A DNA stretch of 52,237 nt. Source: Caulobacter sp. Its GTDB lineage: Bacteria > Pseudomonadota > Alphaproteobacteria > Caulobacterales > Caulobacteraceae. The DNA is taken from contig JAQGIK010000178.1 of assembly GCA_028291265.1 (NCBI GenBank), positions 1-52,237 of the forward strand, written 5' to 3'. The translations under genes and the position numbers were made by a program. This document shows, in pieces, positions 24,273-32,693 of the stretch. Position 1 is the first letter of the stretch, and every line of letters begins with the position of its first letter. The notes under the pieces were generated by a model that saw only the letters and a program-made list of their open reading frames with translations, did not search any database and was not told the origin of the DNA.

Positions 24273-25835
24273 ATGGCCGAGACCCCCGCCTGGACCGCCC
24301 TGAAAGCCGCCGCCAAGGCCGACGGCGCGCGCCGCATCCGCGCGCTGTTCGACGCCGAGCCGGACCGCCTGGCGGGGCTGACCTTCGAGGCCGCCGGCCT
24401 GACCCTCGACCTCTCCAAACAGCCCTGGAGCCGCGAGGGGGCGACGGCGGCGGTGGAGCTGGCCGTGGCGGCGGGCGTCGAGGCGGCGCGGGAACGGCTG
24501 TTCGCCGGCGACATCGTCAACGTCACCGAAGGGCGGCCGGCCATACATATGGCGCTGCGGGCGGCGGCGGGGGCCGACTTCAAGGCGGCGGGAAGGCCGG
24601 TCTCCGAGGAGGTCGAGGACGTCCGTGACGCCATGCAGGACTTCGTGGCGGCGGTGCGGTCGGGGATGTCGGGCGGGGCGACCGGCAAGCCGTTCAAGGC
24701 GGTGCTGCACATCGGCATCGGCGGCTCGGACCTCGGGCCCCGGCTGATCTGGGAGGCGCTACGGCCTCTGGTCCCGGAGATCGCCCTGCGGTTTGCCGCC
24801 AACATCGACGGGGCCGAGTTCGCCGCGGCCACGGCAGGGCTCGACCCTGAGCAGACGCTGGTCGTCGTCGTCTCCAAGACCTTCACGACCCAGGAGACGC
24901 TGGCCAACGCCCGGGCCGCCAAGGCCTGGCTGGAGGCCAAACTCGGCGCCGGCAAGGCCGACAGCCACTTGGCGGCGGTCAGCGCCAATCCGGCCGAGGC
25001 CGGGCGGTTCGGCATTGCGGAGGACCGGGTGTTCGCTTTCCGCGACTGGGTGGGCGGGCGCTATTCGGTGTGGTCGGCGGTCGGGCTCTCCTGCGCCATC
25101 GGTCTCGGCTGGCCGGCGTTCGCGGGGCTGCTGGCCGGGGCGGCGGCGATGGACGAGCATTTCGAGACGGCGGCGCTCGACGCCAACATGCCGGTGATGC
25201 TGGCCCTTGCCCATGTCTTCAACCGCAACGGCCTGGACCGGCCCCTGCGGGCCGTGGTGCCCTACGCCCGGCGCCTGGCGCTGTTTCCGGCCTACCTGCA
25301 GCAGCTGGAGATGGAATCGAACGGCAAGCAGGTCACTCAGCGCGGCCTGCCGGTCAGCCAGGCCACGGCCGCGAGCGTGTTCGGCGACGCCGGCACCAAC
25401 GGCCAGCACGCCTTCTTCCAGCTGCTGCACCAGGGGACCGACATCATCCCGGTCGACTTCATCGCCCTGGCCGAGGACCACGAGGGGCCGGCGAGCCACC
25501 GCAACATGCTGCTGGCCAACGCCATCGCCCAGGCCGAAGCGCTGATGATCGGCCAGGAAAACACCGACGAGCCGCACCGGCATTTCCCGGGTGATCGGCC
25601 GTCGAGCTTCATCCTGCTGGATCGCCTGACGCCGGAGACGCTCGGCGCCCTGATCGCCCTCTATGAACACAAGACCTTCGTCGAAGGTGTACTCTGGGAC
25701 ATCGACAGCTTCGACCAATGGGGGGTCGAACTGGGCAAGGTCCTGGCCGGCCGCGTCCTGCGCGAACTGGACGGCGGCGACGGGCCCGGCCACGATCCCT
25801 CGACGGCGGCGCTCATCGCCCGGCTGGCGCGGTAG
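24273..25835 (+). CDS. pgi: Glucose-6-phosphate isomerase
   Basis: A 520-residue phosphoglucose isomerase interconverting glucose-6-phosphate and fructose-6-phosphate in the cytosol. Clear family signatures: LHIGIGGSDLGPRLIWEAL (sugar-phosphate binding), VVVSKTFTTQETLANA, FAFRDWVGGRYSVWSAVGL, the catalytic-region QLEMESNGKQVT and GDAGTNGQHAFFQLLHQG, and the C-terminal FDQWGVELGKVLAG signature. The start at 24273 (MAETPAW) is preferred; an ATG at 24237 would put the 24240 palindrome inside the coding sequence. A GC-rich hairpin without a T-run (25846-25865) follows the stop. Confidence 0.97.
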   Translation: MAETPAWTALKAAAKADGARRIRALFDAEPDRLAGLTFEAAGLTLDLSKQPWSREGATAAVELAVAAGVEAARERLFAGDIVNVTEGRPAIHMALRAAAGADFKAAGRPVSEEVEDVRDAMQDFVAAVRSGMSGGATGKPFKAVLHIGIGGSDLGPRLIWEALRPLVPEIALRFAANIDGAEFAAATAGLDPEQTLVVVVSKTFTTQETLANARAAKAWLEAKLGAGKADSHLAAVSANPAEAGRFGIAEDRVFAFRDWVGGRYSVWSAVGLSCAIGLGWPAFAGLLAGAAAMDEHFETAALDANMPVMLALAHVFNRNGLDRPLRAVVPYARRLALFPAYLQQLEMESNGKQVTQRGLPVSQATAASVFGDAGTNGQHAFFQLLHQGTDIIPVDFIALAEDHEGPASHRNMLLANAIAQAEALMIGQENTDEPHRHFPGDRPSSFILLDRLTPETLGALIALYEHKTFVEGVLWDIDSFDQWGVELGKVLAGRVLRELDGGDGPGHDPSTAALIARLAR

Positions 25836-25845
25836 CGCGCTCCGT

Positions 25846-25865
25846 CCCTCCCCATTCGGGGAGGG
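25846..25865. other. GC hairpin after pgi
   Basis: CCCTCCCC-ATTC-GGGGAGGG is a perfect 8-bp stem 10 bases after the pgi stop. It lacks a T-run, so it may be an RNA-stabilising or weakly terminating hairpin. Confidence 0.5.
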
Positions 25866-25868
25866 AGG

Positions 25869-25897
25869 TTGGCGCCTCGCCTGTCCTCCGCTATAGC
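25869..25897 (+). promoter_or_regulatory. Promoter of the his leader / hisS-hisZ-hisG
   Basis: TTGGCG (25869-25874), 17 bases, TATAGC (25892-25897). The extended form GCTATAGC fits the Caulobacter housekeeping -10 (GCTANAWC in the literature) with one deviation. Transcription would begin at about 25904-25906, i.e. at the ATG of the leader peptide, making it a leaderless mRNA. Confidence 0.6.
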
Positions 25898-25905
25898 GCA
25901 CCCCG

Positions 25906-25980
25906 ATGACCGCTCTGCCGCACCATCATGCGCACCACCACACCTTCCCTCGCGGGACGGGTCGGGTTCGCGCGGCTTAA
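25906..25980 (+). CDS. his operon leader peptide (histidine attenuator)
   Basis: A 24-codon ORF, ATG to TAA, encoding a peptide that contains PHHHAHHH: six His codons among seven consecutive codons (residues 6-12). It stands directly upstream of hisS-hisZ-hisG, has no Shine-Dalgarno sequence, and its ATG coincides with the predicted transcription start. This is the classical design of a ribosome-mediated attenuator: slow His codons stall the ribosome when charged tRNA-His is scarce. The leader is too short for usual gene calling. Downstream hairpins at 26011-26034 and an alternative at 26028-26056 could act as the switch. Confidence 0.85.
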   Translation: MTALPHHHAHHHTFPRGTGRVRAA

Positions 25981-26064
25981 GGCCAAGCCCCTTCACCGCC
26001 CCGCCCGATGCGGATGGGGCGAGCGCTCCATCCGGTTACTGAACACCGACCGATGGACTGCCCG
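25981..26064 (+). promoter_or_regulatory. Attenuator hairpins before hisS
   Basis: CGGATGGGGC (26011-26020) pairs with GCTCCATCCG (26025-26034), a 10-bp stem with one G-U and a 4-base loop. Its right arm can instead pair downstream: CCATC (26028-26032) with GATGG (26052-26056) and CGGT (26033-26036) with ACCG (26045-26048), next to the hisS start. The two are mutually exclusive. No U-run follows the first hairpin, so the switch may act on translation or use a Rho-type termination. A GGCTT/AAGCC hairpin (25974-25978/25985-25989) covers the leader stop. Confidence 0.55.
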
Positions 26065-27543
26065 ATGACCGAAGAAACCTTCCGCCCCGAAGCCCGCGCC
26101 CCTCGCGGATTCGCCGACAAGCGCGCCGCCCAGCTGCGGGCCGAGCGGCGGATCGTCGAGCAGGTGTCGGCGGTCTATGAGCGCTGGGGGTTCGAGCCGC
26201 TGGACACCGGCGCCTTCGAGTACGCCGATGCGCTGGGCAAGTTCCTGCCCGACAGCGACCGGCCGAACGAGGGCGTCTTCGCGCTGCAGGACGATGACGA
26301 GCAGTGGATGGCGCTGCGCTACGACCTGACCGCGCCGCTGGCCCGGTTCGCGGCCCAGAACTGGGAGACGCTGGCCAAGCCCTATCGGCGGTATGCGTTC
26401 GGGCCGGTGTGGCGCAACGAGAAGCCGGGGCCGGGGCGGTTCCGCGAGTTCATCCAGTGCGACGCCGACACGGTCGGCTCGGCGCGACCGGAGGCCGACG
26501 CCGAGATCATCGCCATGGCCGTTGAAGGGCTGGAGGCCGCCGGACTGTCGCAAGGCGCGGCGGTGGTGAAGATCAACAGCCGGAAGATCCTCGATTCGGT
26601 CCTGGCCGGCGCGGGCGTTACCGATGAGAAGCAGAAGCTCGCGGTGCTGCGCTCCATCGACAAGATGGACCGCCTTGGCTGGCTGGGCGTCGAAGACCTG
26701 CTGGGCAAGGGTCGGATGGACGAGTCGGGCGCCTTCACCAAGGGCGCCGAACTATCGCCGGCGGCCGTGAAGGCCGTCATGTCGCTGGTCATGCCCGGGG
26801 CGGGCAATGGCCGGACCCGGGCAAAATTTCTGAGCGATGTCTCGGGCGTGACGGGGTCCATCGGCGGGGATGACGGGCTGGAAGAGCTTTCCAGGATCGA
26901 CGCGGCGCTGACCGCCATGGGGATCGACGACAGCCGGGCCTTCTTCGACGTCTCCGTCGTCAGGGGGCTGGAATACTATACCGGCGCGGTCTTTGAGGCC
27001 GAGTTGGTGCACGAGGTCCTCGACGACAAGGGCAAGCCGGTGCGGTTCGGCTCGATCGGCGGCGGTGGGCGCTATGACGACCTGGTGGCGCGGTTCACAG
27101 GCCAGCCCGTGCCCGCGACGGGGTTCAGCTTCGGGGTGTCGCGGCTGGCGGCGGCCCTGAAGGCGGCCGGTCGGGAAGAGGCCGGCGCGGCGCGCGGGCC
27201 TGTGGTGGTCATCGTCTTCGACGCCGGGCAGATGGGCGAGTACTTCGGGGTGGCGGCGCAGCTGCGGGCTGCCGGGATCGCCGCCGAGGTCTATCTCGGG
27301 TCGTCGGGCATGAAGGCGCAGATGAAGTATGCCGACCGGCGCAATGCCCCGGCGGCGATCATCCTCGGCGGCGACGAGATCGCCGCCGGGACGGTGACGA
27401 TCAAGGACCTCGATCTCGGCCGGGCATTGGCCGCCAACATCGCCGACAACGACGCCTACAAGTCCGAGCGGCCCGGACAGCAGACCGTGGCGCGCGGCCA
27501 GCTGGTGGCGGCGGTGCAGGCCATCGTGGACGCGGCCCGATGA
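26065..27543 (+). CDS. hisS: Histidyl-tRNA synthetase
   Basis: A 492-residue class II histidyl-tRNA synthetase. Motif 1 region around FADKRAAQLRAERRIVEQV, motif 2 AFGPVWRNEKPGPGRFREFIQCDAD, the HisA-type motif VRGLEYYTGAVFEAE, GGGGRYDDLV, motif 3 GFSFGVSRL, and a C-terminal anticodon-binding domain (VVVIVFDAGQMGEYF onward). The REFIQCDAD form of motif 2 differs from the E. coli RQFHQ form and resembles the eukaryote-like HisRS group reported from Caulobacter and other alphaproteobacteria. The ATG at 26065 is chosen over 26008, which lies inside the attenuator. It overlaps hisZ by 4 bases (ATGA). Confidence 0.96.
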   Translation: MTEETFRPEARAPRGFADKRAAQLRAERRIVEQVSAVYERWGFEPLDTGAFEYADALGKFLPDSDRPNEGVFALQDDDEQWMALRYDLTAPLARFAAQNWETLAKPYRRYAFGPVWRNEKPGPGRFREFIQCDADTVGSARPEADAEIIAMAVEGLEAAGLSQGAAVVKINSRKILDSVLAGAGVTDEKQKLAVLRSIDKMDRLGWLGVEDLLGKGRMDESGAFTKGAELSPAAVKAVMSLVMPGAGNGRTRAKFLSDVSGVTGSIGGDDGLEELSRIDAALTAMGIDDSRAFFDVSVVRGLEYYTGAVFEAELVHEVLDDKGKPVRFGSIGGGGRYDDLVARFTGQPVPATGFSFGVSRLAAALKAAGREEAGAARGPVVVIVFDAGQMGEYFGVAAQLRAAGIAAEVYLGSSGMKAQMKYADRRNAPAAIILGGDEIAAGTVTIKDLDLGRALAANIADNDAYKSERPGQQTVARGQLVAAVQAIVDAAR

Positions 27544-28682
27544 GACTGGAGCGGACCGTTCCCAAGGACGCCCTGGCGGCCATCCGCGCGCCCTTCGAGG
27601 GGGCCGGGGTGGCGCTGGAGACGCCGGTGTTGCAGCCGCTGGCGCTGCTGCTCGACCTGGCCGGCGAGGCGATGCGGCCGCGGCTGTTCGTGGTCCAGGC
27701 CGAGGGCGGCGAGGAGGCGGCGCTGCGTCCCGACTTCACCATTCCGATCGCCCGGGCCCACATCGCCTCCGGCGCGGCCGACGGACGCTATGTCTATGAG
27801 GGCAAGGCGTTCCGGGCGGCGGGCGGATCGGCGCGGGCCGAGGAGTTCCTGCAGCTCGGGCTGGAGATCTATGGCAGCGCGGACGCGGTGGCGGCCGATG
27901 CGGAAATCCTGAGCCTGGCCTGGAAGGCGGCGGCGGCGGGTGGGCGGGGCGACCTGTCGCTGGTGCTGGGCGATGTCAGCCTGTTTTCGGCCCTGGTCGA
28001 GGACATGGACCTGGAGCCGGCTCTGGCGGCGCGCCTGAAGCGGGCCTTCAACCGGCCGCGCCTGCTGAGCGCCGAACTGAACCCCGTGACGGACGCCGAT
28101 GAAGCCCCGCAGAGCCGGTTGGCCGGGCTGCTGGGTGGGCTGGGCGAAGACGAGGCCGTGGCCCTGCTGGAAGAGGTCTGGAGCCTGGCGGGGGTGTCGC
28201 CGGTCGGCGGCCGTCCGACGGCGGAGATTGCCCGGCGGCTGGCGGCGCGGGGCGGCGAGGGCGCGCGGGCCCGGCTGACCGAGGACCAGATCGGCCGGGT
28301 GCGGGCCTTCCTGTCGATCGAGGACACGCCGGCCATCGCGCTGGCGGCTTTGGCCGGTCTCGGCGGGGCGCGGCTGGACAGGCGGCTGGGCGACTGGCGG
28401 CGGCGGCTGGAGCTGCTGAGCGAAGCCGGGGCGCCGCTGGACAGCGCCCGGTTCGGAGCCGGCTTCGGGCGGGCCTTCGGCTACTACGACGGCGCCCTGT
28501 TCGAGGTGCGCAGCGAGGCCTTGGGGGCAGAGCGACCGCTGGCGGCCGGTGGCCGCTACGACGGTCTGGTGACGCGCCTGGGCGGCGTGGCCCCAAGCCT
28601 TTCAGGGGGCGGCGCGGCCGGCTGCATGGTCCGGCCTGCCCGGGCCGCTCTAGGCAAGGACATCGGGGAGAGCGGGGAATGA
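27540..28682 (+). CDS. hisZ: ATP phosphoribosyltransferase regulatory subunit
   Basis: A 380-residue HisZ, a catalytically inactive paralogue of the HisRS core that binds short-form HisG and mediates histidine feedback. HisRS-like pieces remain: [38 protein letters not shown], the motif-3-like [14 protein letters not shown] and [15 protein letters not shown]. The anticodon-binding domain is absent. It starts within the hisS stop (ATGA) and ends within the hisG start (ATGA), so the three genes are translationally coupled. Confidence 0.95.
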   Translation: MRLERTVPKDALAAIRAPFEGAGVALETPVLQPLALLLDLAGEAMRPRLFVVQAEGGEEAALRPDFTIPIARAHIASGAADGRYVYEGKAFRAAGGSARAEEFLQLGLEIYGSADAVAADAEILSLAWKAAAAGGRGDLSLVLGDVSLFSALVEDMDLEPALAARLKRAFNRPRLLSAELNPVTDADEAPQSRLAGLLGGLGEDEAVALLEEVWSLAGVSPVGGRPTAEIARRLAARGGEGARARLTEDQIGRVRAFLSIEDTPAIALAALAGLGGARLDRRLGDWRRRLELLSEAGAPLDSARFGAGFGRAFGYYDGALFEVRSEALGAERPLAAGGRYDGLVTRLGGVAPSLSGGGAAGCMVRPARAALGKDIGESGE

Positions 28683-29635
28683 GCGTCATTCTGGGCATCC
28701 CCTCCAAGGGGCGGTTGAAGGAACAGGTCGAGGCCTGGCTGGCCGACGCCGGATTGAAGATCGAGGCGGACGGCGGCGAGCGCGGCTATCGGGCCCGCAT
28801 CGTCGGCCTGGACGGCATCGAGGTGCGGCTGATCTCGGCCGGCGAGATCGCCCGGGCCTTAAGCAGCGGCGAGGTGCATCTGGGCATCACCGGCGAGGAC
28901 CTGCTGCGCGAGCAGGGCGACGACTTCGAGGCGCGGCTCTTGCTGTTGCGGGCGTTGGGCTTCGGGCGGGCCGACCTGGTGGTGGCGGCGCCGCAGAGCT
29001 GGCTCGACGTCGAGACCATGGCCGACCTCGATGAGGTGGCGCATGACCATTTGGCGCGGACCGGCCGGCGGTTGAGGGTGGCGACCAAGTATGTCGCCCA
29101 AACGCGGGCCTTCTTCGCCCGGCACGGGGTGGGCGACTACCGCATCGTCGAATCGGCCGGGGCGACCGAAGGGGCGCCGGCGGCCGGGGCGGCCGAGATC
29201 GTCGTCGACATCACCACCACCGGCGCGACCCTTGGCGCCAACCACCTGGCGACCTTGCGCGACGGGGTGATTCTCAGGAGCCAGGCGCAGCTGGCGGCGG
29301 CCTTGACCGCCGACTGGAGCGGCGAGCGGCTGGCTATCGCCCGGCGCCTGCTGTCGCTGATCGAGGCGCGGGCCCGGGCCAAACGGACCCTGACCCTGGT
29401 CTGGCCGGCCGACCAGGACGCGGCCGCGAAAACGGCGACGGCGGCCTTCGCGGCGCGGGGCGGCCAGGCGCGGGCCTCCGGCCTGCTGATTCCACGCGGC
29501 GAGCTGGCGGCGCTGGGAGCAGCACTGGAATCGGCCGGTGTCGGACCGGTGACGGCGGCGGCGCCGGAATACGTGTTCGCCCCGGAATGTCCGCCCTGGG
29601 AGCAACTTCGCGAGCGAGTTGCGAGCGCCTCTTAA
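28679..29635 (+). CDS. hisG: ATP phosphoribosyltransferase catalytic subunit
   Basis: A 318-residue HisG, first enzyme of histidine synthesis, joining ATP and PRPP. It starts [18 protein letters not shown], contains [39 protein letters not shown] and the PRPP/catalytic block [16 protein letters not shown]. The core corresponds to the short, HisZ-dependent form (about 210-230 residues), but about 90 extra residues follow ([20 protein letters not shown]...), a region that looks like an atypical C-terminal domain. I recall similar lengths in Caulobacter. It ends the hisS-hisZ-hisG operon; the nearest strong hairpin is at 29878. Confidence 0.95.
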   Translation: MSVILGIPSKGRLKEQVEAWLADAGLKIEADGGERGYRARIVGLDGIEVRLISAGEIARALSSGEVHLGITGEDLLREQGDDFEARLLLLRALGFGRADLVVAAPQSWLDVETMADLDEVAHDHLARTGRRLRVATKYVAQTRAFFARHGVGDYRIVESAGATEGAPAAGAAEIVVDITTTGATLGANHLATLRDGVILRSQAQLAAALTADWSGERLAIARRLLSLIEARARAKRTLTLVWPADQDAAAKTATAAFAARGGQARASGLLIPRGELAALGAALESAGVGPVTAAAPEYVFAPECPPWEQLRERVASAS

Positions 29636-29640
29636 CCAGA

Positions 29641-29657
29641 ATTGACGGATTCGTCAG
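29641..29657. promoter_or_regulatory. TGACG-N4-CGTCA site, copy 1
   Basis: ATTGACGGATTCGTCAG has a 5-4-5 palindromic core TGACG-GATT-CGTCA. A second copy in inverted orientation lies at 29943-29959; both read TTGACGGATWCGTCAG. It starts 6 bases after the hisG stop. It includes a GATTC (CcrM GANTC) and a TTGACGG that resembles a -35 element. Confidence 0.5.
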
Positions 29658-29877
29658 AAATAAGGGTTTCGCCGCGTTGTTTTGACGACGACGTCCAAAG
29701 ATCAACCCTTTTTGAGCCGTTTTGCCGCAGATTCTTGCGCGGGATGACCCCTGGCAGCGTTGACACGGGCCGGGAATTGCCGTCTTTTTGACTGGCGAAA
29801 CAGGGCGGCCGACAAGAGCATCCCGTTTCCGGCGTTTCGGGGAGGAAACGCCCGCTTGGATCGAGTGATCGAGGAAT

Positions 29878-29923
29878 GTTGGGCTCGTTGCGATTATCCC
29901 CCGCAACGGGCCCAACGCCTTTT
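29878..29923 (+). terminator. Strong intrinsic terminator downstream of hisG / possible sRNA end
   Basis: GTTGGGCTCGTTGCG (29878-29892) pairs with CGCAACGGGCCCAAC (29902-29916) over 15 positions with one G-U, followed by GCC and TTTTT. It lies 240 bases after hisG. It may end a long his 3'UTR or a separate small RNA. The whole 433-base gap from 29636 to 30068 has no convincing ORF. Confidence 0.75.
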
Positions 29924-29942
29924 TGGGCGATGCCCAACAAGA

Positions 29943-29959
29943 ACTGACGTATCCGTCAA
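29943..29959. promoter_or_regulatory. TGACG-N4-CGTCA site, copy 2
   Basis: CTGACGTATCCGTCAA, the inverted counterpart of copy 1, with core TGACG-TATC-CGTCA. The two copies enclose the putative RNA hairpin region. Confidence 0.5.
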
Positions 29960-30017
29960 AATTTGAGAGGCGCAGGCCTCAACTCTCCCCCGCTTGCGGG
30001 GGGAGTTTGTCCCGCGA

Positions 30018-30045
30018 AAAAGGGCGGCCCGATGAGCCGCCCTTT
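30018..30045 (-). terminator. Terminator of the first M13 peptidase gene
   Basis: AAAGGGCGGC (30019-30028) and GCCGCCCTTT (30036-30045) form a 10-bp stem; on the minus strand it runs into TTTTT. It lies just beyond the minus-strand peptidase stop codon and may be bidirectional. Confidence 0.85.
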
Positions 30046-30068
30046 CCGTCTTCACGCTGTCGCGCGCC

Positions 30069-32192
30069 CTACCAGATCCGGACCCGGTCTTCCGGCTTCA
30101 CATACAGCTTGTCGCCTTCCTTGATGCCGAAGGCTTCGTACCAGGCGTCGACGTTCCGGATGGTGCCGTTGACGCGGTAGTAGGCGGGGCTGTGGGGGTC
30201 GGTGACGACCTGCTGGCGCAGGGCCTCGTCGCGGATCTTGGCGCGCCAGACCTGGGCCCAGCCGTAGAAGACCCGCTGCTGGCCGGTGATGCCGTCGAGG
30301 ACGGGGGCCGGCTTGCCGTGCAGGGAGACGAGGTAGGCGTCGTAGCCGAGGCTCAAACCGCCCAGGTCGCCGATGTTCTCGCCCATGGTCAGGGCGCCCT
30401 GGACCTTGGCGCCGGGCAGCGGCTCGAAGCTGCTGTACTGGGCGCCCAGGCGGTCGGCCTGGACCTTGAACTTGGTGGCGTCCTCGGCGGTCCACCAGTC
30501 GGTCAGCACGCCGTCGCCGTTGGACTTGCGCCCCTGGTCGTCGAAGCCGTGGCTGATCTCGTGGCCGATCACCCCGCCGATGCCGCCGTAGTTGATGGCG
30601 TCATCGGCGGTCGGGTCGAAGAACGGCGCCTGCAGGATGGCGGCCGGGAAGACGATCTCGTTGTTGACGCTGTTGTAGTAGGCGTTGACCGTCTGCGGGG
30701 TCATCCCCCACTCCTTCTTGTCCACCGGCTCGAACAGGCGGGAGACGTCGCGGCGCCATTCATAGGCTCCGGCGCGGGTGGCGTTGCCGTAGAGGTCGTC
30801 GGCCTTGATGGTCAGGCCGGTGTAGTCGCGCCATTCGTCGGGATAGCCGATCTTGACCGTGAACTTCGACAGTTTCTCCAGCGCCTTGACCTTGGTCTCG
30901 GGGCTCATCCACGGCAGGTTTTCGATGCGGACCTTCAGGGCGGCGCGGATGTCGCCGACCAGGCTGAGCATCTTGGCCTTGGATTCCGGCGGGAAGTAGC
31001 GGGCCACATAGATGCGGCCGACGCTCTCGCCGACCATGCCGTTGGTGAAGGCGACGCCACGCTTCCAACGCGGACGCTGCTCGGGCTGGCCGCCCAGGGT
31101 CTTCGACCGGAACTCGAAGTTGGCGTCGACGAAGCGCTTGGAGAGCATCGGGGCTGCGCCGTCGACCAGCTTGAAGGCCTGCCAGGCCTTCAGCGTCTCG
31201 ATCGGCGTTTCGGCATAGGCCTTGGCGAACTTCGGGAAGGCGGTGTTGGTGGTCAGGATGAAGCGGTCGACGCCCTTGGGCAGCTCGCTCTGGGCCAGAT
31301 AGGCGTCCCAGTCGAAGCCGGGGGTGTAGGCGGCCAGCTCGGCCCGGGTCATCGGGTTGTAGGTCTTGTCGCGGTCGCGGCGTTCGGCGCGGGTCCAGCT
31401 GCCTTCGGCGATCTTGGTTTCGAAGGCGATGATGTCCTTGGCCGACTGCGCCGGGTTTTCCCAGCCGGCCATGGTCAGCATCCTGGTGATGTAGACCTCG
31501 TAGGCGGCCTTCTTCTCGGCGAACTTGGGATCGAGGTAGTAGTCGCGGTCGGGCAGGCCCAGACCACCGCCGCCGACGGCCACGGCGTACTTCTGGGGCG
31601 ACTTGGCGTCGGTGGTGATGCCGATGCCGAGGATGGAGGCGTAGTTGGAGGTCTGGCCCTTGCCGCCCAGGGCGGTCATGTCGCGGTGGGTCTTGACGGC
31701 CTTGACCGCGGCCAGCTCGGCGGCCAGCGGCTTGAGGTCCAGCTTCTCGATGGTCGCCTCGTCCATGAAGCTCTTGTAGGCGTCGCCGATCTTGGCGGCG
31801 TCCTTGTCCTGGACCTTGCCGGCGGCGGTGTCGGCGATGATGGCGTTGACGCGGGCTTCCGAGAGGATGCTCAAGGCGTCGAAGTTGCCGAAGCGGGTGC
31901 GGTCCGACGGGATCTCGGTGCGCAGGTCCCAGGCGCCGTTGGCGTATTTGTAGAAGTCGTCGCCGGCGCTGACGCCGGGGTCGCGGCCGGAGAGGTCGAA
32001 ACCCCAGGTTCCGTAGTGCGGGCTCTCCAGCGAGACGGGGGCGCCGCCTTGCGTGGGGACGTCGGCGAAGTTGAACAGCGACTGCACGACGCAGTCGTCG
32101 GTCAGGCAGAGGTGATCCTCCCCGGCCTGCGCACTGAACGCGGCAAGGGACAGGGCGGCCGCCGCGGCGGCGCTCAGCAGAGCTTTTTTCAT
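30069..32192 (-). CDS. M13 family zinc metallopeptidase (PepO/neprilysin-like), copy 1
   Basis: A 707-residue M13 (neprilysin) endopeptidase. Signal peptide MKKALLSAAAAAALSLAAFSAQA, so it is periplasmic or secreted. The N-terminal M13 domain begins GTWGFDLSGRDPGVSAGDDFYKYANGAW; the catalytic domain has NAYYNSVNNEIVFPAAIL, the zinc motif HEISH (His544, Glu545, His548), third ligand Glu605 in GENIGDLGG, and the family C-terminal VRIW. Two cysteines lie just after the signal (LCLTDDC). Members cleave small peptides. A paralogue lies at 33567; both share the motif CATGAxxAAAGTTTAAGG about 63 bases upstream of their starts. Confidence 0.95.
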   Translation of the reverse strand: MKKALLSAAAAAALSLAAFSAQAGEDHLCLTDDCVVQSLFNFADVPTQGGAPVSLESPHYGTWGFDLSGRDPGVSAGDDFYKYANGAWDLRTEIPSDRTRFGNFDALSILSEARVNAIIADTAAGKVQDKDAAKIGDAYKSFMDEATIEKLDLKPLAAELAAVKAVKTHRDMTALGGKGQTSNYASILGIGITTDAKSPQKYAVAVGGGGLGLPDRDYYLDPKFAEKKAAYEVYITRMLTMAGWENPAQSAKDIIAFETKIAEGSWTRAERRDRDKTYNPMTRAELAAYTPGFDWDAYLAQSELPKGVDRFILTTNTAFPKFAKAYAETPIETLKAWQAFKLVDGAAPMLSKRFVDANFEFRSKTLGGQPEQRPRWKRGVAFTNGMVGESVGRIYVARYFPPESKAKMLSLVGDIRAALKVRIENLPWMSPETKVKALEKLSKFTVKIGYPDEWRDYTGLTIKADDLYGNATRAGAYEWRRDVSRLFEPVDKKEWGMTPQTVNAYYNSVNNEIVFPAAILQAPFFDPTADDAINYGGIGGVIGHEISHGFDDQGRKSNGDGVLTDWWTAEDATKFKVQADRLGAQYSSFEPLPGAKVQGALTMGENIGDLGGLSLGYDAYLVSLHGKPAPVLDGITGQQRVFYGWAQVWRAKIRDEALRQQVVTDPHSPAYYRVNGTIRNVDAWYEAFGIKEGDKLYVKPEDRVRIW

Positions 32193-32254
32193 GGAAATCC
32201 AGAGGCCTCAGGTGGAATTGCGGCGGACAATGCACCCGTTGACGCCAAGGGAAA

Positions 32255-32272
32255 CCTTAAACTTTGTTCATG
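32255..32272 (-). promoter_or_regulatory. Shared M13 upstream motif, copy 1
   Basis: On the minus strand CATGAACAAAGTTTAAGG; + strand ccttaaactttgttcatg. It ends 63 bases before the start of the first M13 gene. It differs in two positions from the copy at 35700-35717, which sits at 64 bases from the second M13 start. Confidence 0.55.
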
Positions 32273-32297
32273 CCGGAACCGGCCGCCGGACGGCGCC

Positions 32298-32690
32298 TCA
32301 GGCGGGCTCGAAAGCGGTCAGGATGGGGCAGGGGCCGCCCTTTTCGGCGGCGCAATCGTGGTGTAGCCGGGCCAGGGCGTCGCGGGCGGCCTGCAGCTCG
32401 GCGATCCGCAGGTCGAGGGCGGCGACGCGGGCCTGGGCCAGCTCGCGGGCCCGGGCGCGGTCCTCGCCGGCGTCGAGGGCGATCAGTTCGGCGATCTGCT
32501 CCAGCGTGAAGCCGGCGGCCTGGGCCGAGCGGATGAACTTCAGGCGGCCCAGGTCGCTTTCGTCGTAGCGGCGCACGCCGCCGCCCGGGCGGCCGGGCGT
32601 CTGCAGCAGGCCGCGGCGCTGGTAGTAGCGGACGGTCTCGACACCGACGCCGCCGGCCTTCGCCAGGCCCGAGATGGTGGCCGATTTCAT
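32298..32690 (-). CDS. MerR family regulator with two-Cys metal loop
   Basis: A 130-residue MerR-family regulator. The winged helix begins ATISGLAKAGGVGVETVRYYQRRGLL and continues RRYDESDLGRLKFIRSAQ; a long dimerisation helix follows. The C-terminal loop HHDCAAEKGGPCPIL has Cys113 and Cys121, seven residues apart as in CueR (memory), whereas Tn501 MerR has eight between. The position of MerR Cys82 is Arg78, so the three-Cys Hg site is not complete. The gene is divergent from the glutaredoxin-MauE fusion, and a mer-type operator lies between. Start 32690 is taken; an in-frame ATG at 32708 lies inside the operator. Confidence 0.9.
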   Translation of the reverse strand: MKSATISGLAKAGGVGVETVRYYQRRGLLQTPGRPGGGVRRYDESDLGRLKFIRSAQAAGFTLEQIAELIALDAGEDRARARELAQARVAALDLRIAELQAARDALARLHHDCAAEKGGPCPILTAFEPA

Positions 32691-32693
32691 CGG

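Noticed and set aside
29878..29923. 4.5S or 6S RNA
   Set aside because: The conserved loop of 4.5S RNA and the long bulged stem of 6S RNA are not found; only a terminator-like hairpin is supported.
29760..29966. Small ORFs in the gap after hisG
   Set aside because: They cross a strong terminator hairpin, have no ribosome-binding site and no recognisable sequence; an RNA explanation is better.
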